This document shows, piece by piece, positions 61,634 to 64,000 of a stretch of DNA of 64,000 nt. The stretch is from Vibrio sp. RE86 (GTDB lineage Bacteria > Pseudomonadota > Gammaproteobacteria > Enterobacterales > Vibrionaceae). The stretch lies in assembly GCF_013114545.1 (NCBI RefSeq), contig NZ_VTXI01000020.1:20715-84714 (forward strand). Direction: 5' to 3'. Position numbers and translations under genes: made by a program. The number at the start of each line of letters is the position of its first letter. The stretch's first letter is position 1. The notes under the pieces are model-generated. The model was given only the letters and a program-made list of their open reading frames with translations, ran no database searches and was not told the DNA's origin.

Positions 61634-63091
61634 ATGCAATTTCGATCAATTATTCGCATCGTTGGGCTATTGCTAGCTCTATTCAGTATCTCTATGCTCG
61701 CTCCAGCGTTGGTCGCATTGATCTATCGGGATGGTGCAGGTGTTCCTTTCGTTACAACGTTCTTTGTTCTTCTATTTTGTGGTGCGGTCTGTTGGTTTCC
61801 CAATCGTAGGCATAAGCATGAATTAAAAGCGCGTGATGGATTCCTGATTGTTGTTCTATTTTGGACCGTACTAGGCAGTGCGGGCTCATTACCCTTTCTT
61901 ATCGCTGACAATCCCAATGTCTCAGTGACTGATGCTTTTTTTGAATCCTTTTCTGCATTAACGACCACAGGCGCAACGGTTATCGTTGGGTTAGATGACC
62001 TACCTAAAGCTATTCTTTTCTATCGTCAGTTTCTGCAATGGTTTGGTGGCATGGGGATCATTGTTCTTGCTGTCGCCATATTACCTGTTCTGGGTATCGG
62101 TGGAATGCAGCTTTATCGAGCTGAAATACCGGGTCCAGTGAAAGACTCAAAAATGACGCCAAGAATTGCCGAAACGGCGAAAGCTCTTTGGTATATCTAT
62201 TTAAGTCTCACTATCGCGTGTGCCAGTGCATTTTGGTTGGCAGGTATGTCACCTTTTGATGCGATCAGCCACAGTTTCTCGACAATAGCGATTGGGGGCT
62301 TCTCTACTCATGATGCCAGTATGGGGTATTTTGATAGCTACGCGATTAACCTCATCACTGTGGTCTTTCTGCTTATTTCAGCCTGTAACTATTCTCTGCA
62401 CTTTGCTGCTTTTGCTTCAGGCGGGGTGCATCCTAAGTATTACTGGAAAGACCCAGAGTTTCGCGCTTTCTTCTTTATCCAAGCATTGCTTTTTGTAGTC
62501 TGCTTTTTAGTTCTACTCAATCACCACTCATACGGCTCTGTATATGATGCGTTTGACCAAGCGCTGTTCCAGACGGTTTCTATTTCAACAACGGCGGGCT
62601 TCACTACGACGGGGTTTTCTGAATGGCCACTGTTTTTACCCGTTTTATTGCTCTTCTCTTCGTTCATAGGTGGATGTGCTGGGTCTACTGGTGGCGGGAT
62701 GAAGGTTATTCGTATTCTTCTATTAACCTTGCAAGGCGTTCGTGAACTTAAGCGACTTGTTCACCCACGTGCTGTCTACACCATCAAAGTTGGTGGTAGC
62801 GCTTTATCACAGCGAGTCGTTGATGCGGTTTGGGGATTCTTTTCCGCCTATGCGTTGGTGTTTGTCGTTTGTATGCTTGGTCTAATCGCCACTGGTATGG
62901 ATGAGCTAAGTGCTTTCTCTGCTGTCGCGGCCACACTAAATAACTTGGGTCCAGGCTTAGGGGAAGTCGCTGTTCACTTCGGAGAGGTGAACGACAAAGC
63001 TAAATGGGTACTTATTGTATCTATGCTATTTGGTCGCTTAGAAATATTTACTCTATTAATTTTACTTACGCCGACGTTTTGGCGTAGTTAA
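61634..63091 (+). CDS. trkH: Trk potassium uptake membrane subunit TrkH
   Basis: TrkH is the potassium-conducting membrane subunit, gated by the ATP/NAD-binding TrkA ring. The 485-residue protein has four membrane-pore-membrane repeats; the filter segments are visible as TTGATV, IGGFSTHD, TAGFTTTGF and NLGPG. The TrkA partner is not encoded here. hemG follows after 9 bases, and the order yigZ-trkH-hemG-rRNA matches E. coli. Confidence 0.96.
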   Translation: MQFRSIIRIVGLLLALFSISMLAPALVALIYRDGAGVPFVTTFFVLLFCGAVCWFPNRRHKHELKARDGFLIVVLFWTVLGSAGSLPFLIADNPNVSVTDAFFESFSALTTTGATVIVGLDDLPKAILFYRQFLQWFGGMGIIVLAVAILPVLGIGGMQLYRAEIPGPVKDSKMTPRIAETAKALWYIYLSLTIACASAFWLAGMSPFDAISHSFSTIAIGGFSTHDASMGYFDSYAINLITVVFLLISACNYSLHFAAFASGGVHPKYYWKDPEFRAFFFIQALLFVVCFLVLLNHHSYGSVYDAFDQALFQTVSISTTAGFTTTGFSEWPLFLPVLLLFSSFIGGCAGSTGGGMKVIRILLLTLQGVRELKRLVHPRAVYTIKVGGSALSQRVVDAVWGFFSAYALVFVVCMLGLIATGMDELSAFSAVAATLNNLGPGLGEVAVHFGEVNDKAKWVLIVSMLFGRLEIFTLLILLTPTFWRS

Positions 63092-63100
63092 GGATATATC

Positions 63101-63628
63101 GTGGCAAAAGCTCTACTTCTTTACTCGACGAGAGAAGGTCAAACGAAAAAGATTCTTCAATTTATCGAAAAGCGATTATCAGATTACGAGTGTGATTATA
63201 TCGATCTACATAGTGTAGAGAGTGTCGACCTCAATCAGTATGACAAAGTATTGATAGGCGCATCGATTCGATACGGTCACCTTAATAAGAAACTGTACAA
63301 GTTTATTGAACGTAACCTAAATGCCCTTATTGAAAGTAAAGCCGCGTTTTTCTGCGTTAACTTAACTGCAAGAAAAGAAGACCAAGGTAAAGATACGCCT
63401 GAGGGAAGTGCATATATCAAAACGTTTCTTAAGAAGTCACCTTGGCAACCTGAACTGATAGGCGTATTTGCAGGGGCTCTTTATTACCCTCGCTACAGCT
63501 GGTTTGATAGAACTATGATTAAGTTCATCATGAATATGACAGGGGGCGAGACGGATACCACCAAAGAAATTGAGTACACCAATTGGGAAAAGGTTACGCT
63601 TTTTGCAGATAAGTTTAAAAACATGTAA
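63101..63628 (+). CDS. hemG: Menaquinone-dependent protoporphyrinogen IX dehydrogenase
   Basis: HemG oxidises protoporphyrinogen IX to protoporphyrin IX with quinones, the penultimate step of heme synthesis. The 175-residue flavodoxin-type protein has the FMN loop YSTREGQTKK near residues 8-17, and GASIRYGHLNKKLYKFI. The start is GTG at 63101, preceded by AAGGA. It is the last protein gene before the rRNA operon. Confidence 0.95.
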   Translation: MAKALLLYSTREGQTKKILQFIEKRLSDYECDYIDLHSVESVDLNQYDKVLIGASIRYGHLNKKLYKFIERNLNALIESKAAFFCVNLTARKEDQGKDTPEGSAYIKTFLKKSPWQPELIGVFAGALYYPRYSWFDRTMIKFIMNMTGGETDTTKEIEYTNWEKVTLFADKFKNM

Positions 63629-63707
63629 AGAAAAGTACCTTTTATAGCCGCTTCAGTGTGCTTTTTAATCGAATGGTAAAAAAGTTCGAAAAAAGTAGAA
63701 AAAGGGG

Positions 63708-63735
63708 TTGCCAAGATTAATCTGATCTCTATAAT
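63708..63735 (+). promoter_or_regulatory. rRNA operon promoter P1
   Basis: TTGCCA (63708-63713), a 16-base spacer and TATAAT (63730-63735). A-rich tracts upstream (about 63678-63706) resemble an UP element, and a GC-rich discriminator (GCCCCCTC) follows, as in stringently controlled rRNA promoters. Confidence 0.85.
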
Positions 63736-63835
63736 GCCCCCTCGCTGACACGGGAACGCTTCGAAAGAAACGAGTAACGAGTTAGCAGGTCAAATAGCCA
63801 AGCGGAAACGCTTGAAAAAAGTTTGAAAAAAGTGG

Positions 63836-63863
63836 TTGACACTAAAACTTAACTCGCTAAAAT
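63836..63863 (+). promoter_or_regulatory. rRNA operon promoter P2
   Basis: TTGACA (63836-63841), a 16-base spacer and TAAAAT (63858-63863), with A-rich sequence upstream. Confidence 0.88.
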
Positions 63864-63874
63864 GGCCGTCCGAT

Positions 63875-64000
63875 TTGAGCGAAGCTCAAGCGGAAAGTTC
63901 TTTAACAATATAAACCTATCAATCTGTGTGGGCACTCGTTGATGATAATCCAATTAGATACTTCGGTATCAAATTAGGTTTCAATGAAACGAAGTGACCA
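63875..64000 (+). other. rRNA leader with boxB, boxA and boxC antitermination elements
   Basis: A TTGAGC-GAA-GCTCAA hairpin (63875-63889) is the boxB equivalent; GTTCTTTAACA (63897-63907) matches boxA, and TGTGTGGGC near 63925-63933 matches boxC. These nucleate the Nus antitermination complex. The 16S gene itself does not begin before base 64000. Confidence 0.85.

Noticed and set aside
63629..64000. Start of a 16S rRNA gene
   Set aside because: Only promoters and leader boxes are visible; the conserved 16S 5' end does not appear before base 64000.

Overview
The window is a contiguous stretch of a Vibrionaceae main chromosome (chromosome I) around its replication origin. Gene content and order point to Vibrio: dnaA-dnaN-recF-gyrB, an amino-acid ABC transporter, rpmH-rnpA-yidD-yidC-mnmE-mioC, oriC, mnmG-rsmG-parA-parB, and the whole atp operon. 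The species cannot be fixed from sequence alone. Almost all genes are core, vertically inherited loci. I see no insertion sequence, prophage, integron, CRISPR array or tRNA gene.

Layout: 1-507 holds the 3' end of a large surface protein. 0.6-6.3 kb carries yihD, ccoG (copper reductase for cbb3 oxidase), srkA, dsbA, yihG and a DUF2860 beta-barrel candidate. 6.4-14.7 kb has comM facing the ilvGMEDA operon, which has a leader peptide and attenuator. 14.9-20.2 kb is a mixed region: acuI, a TsdB/TsdA-like cytochrome pair with a LysR gene, tusA, two small membrane proteins, and the manganese exporter mneA behind a yybP-ykoY riboswitch. 20.7-26.1 kb has glyQS, avtA, a small lipoprotein and ibpA with sigma-32-like promoters and a ROSE-like RNA thermometer. 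26.5-32.6 kb is the dnaA-dnaN-recF-gyrB operon on the minus strand. 33-35.3 kb is a cystine-type ABC transporter. 35.3-39.9 kb is the rpmH to mioC block.

oriC lies at about 39.9-40.2 kb, with four consensus DnaA boxes and one near match, 13 GATC sites and an AT-rich unwinding region next to mnmG. The partition genes parAB follow directly, then atpIBEFHAGDC and glmU. 53-61 kb contains a PunC/PunR-type purine nucleoside transporter and regulator pair, a membrane diguanylate cyclase, and fadBA with a FadR-type operator and a second AAAC-N4-GTTT palindrome. The right end (yigZ, trkH, hemG) leads into an rRNA operon: P1, P2 and the antitermination leader are visible, but the 16S gene starts beyond the window.

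The points most worth a second look are regulatory: a perfect FNR-type palindrome between parB and atpI, an FNR-like half-conserved site at -41.5 of ccoG, the complete manganese riboswitch with a plausible switching hairpin before a TTG start, a GATC palindrome abutting the first rpmH promoter, and paired operators upstream of fadB. No wholly new multi-gene system is evident.
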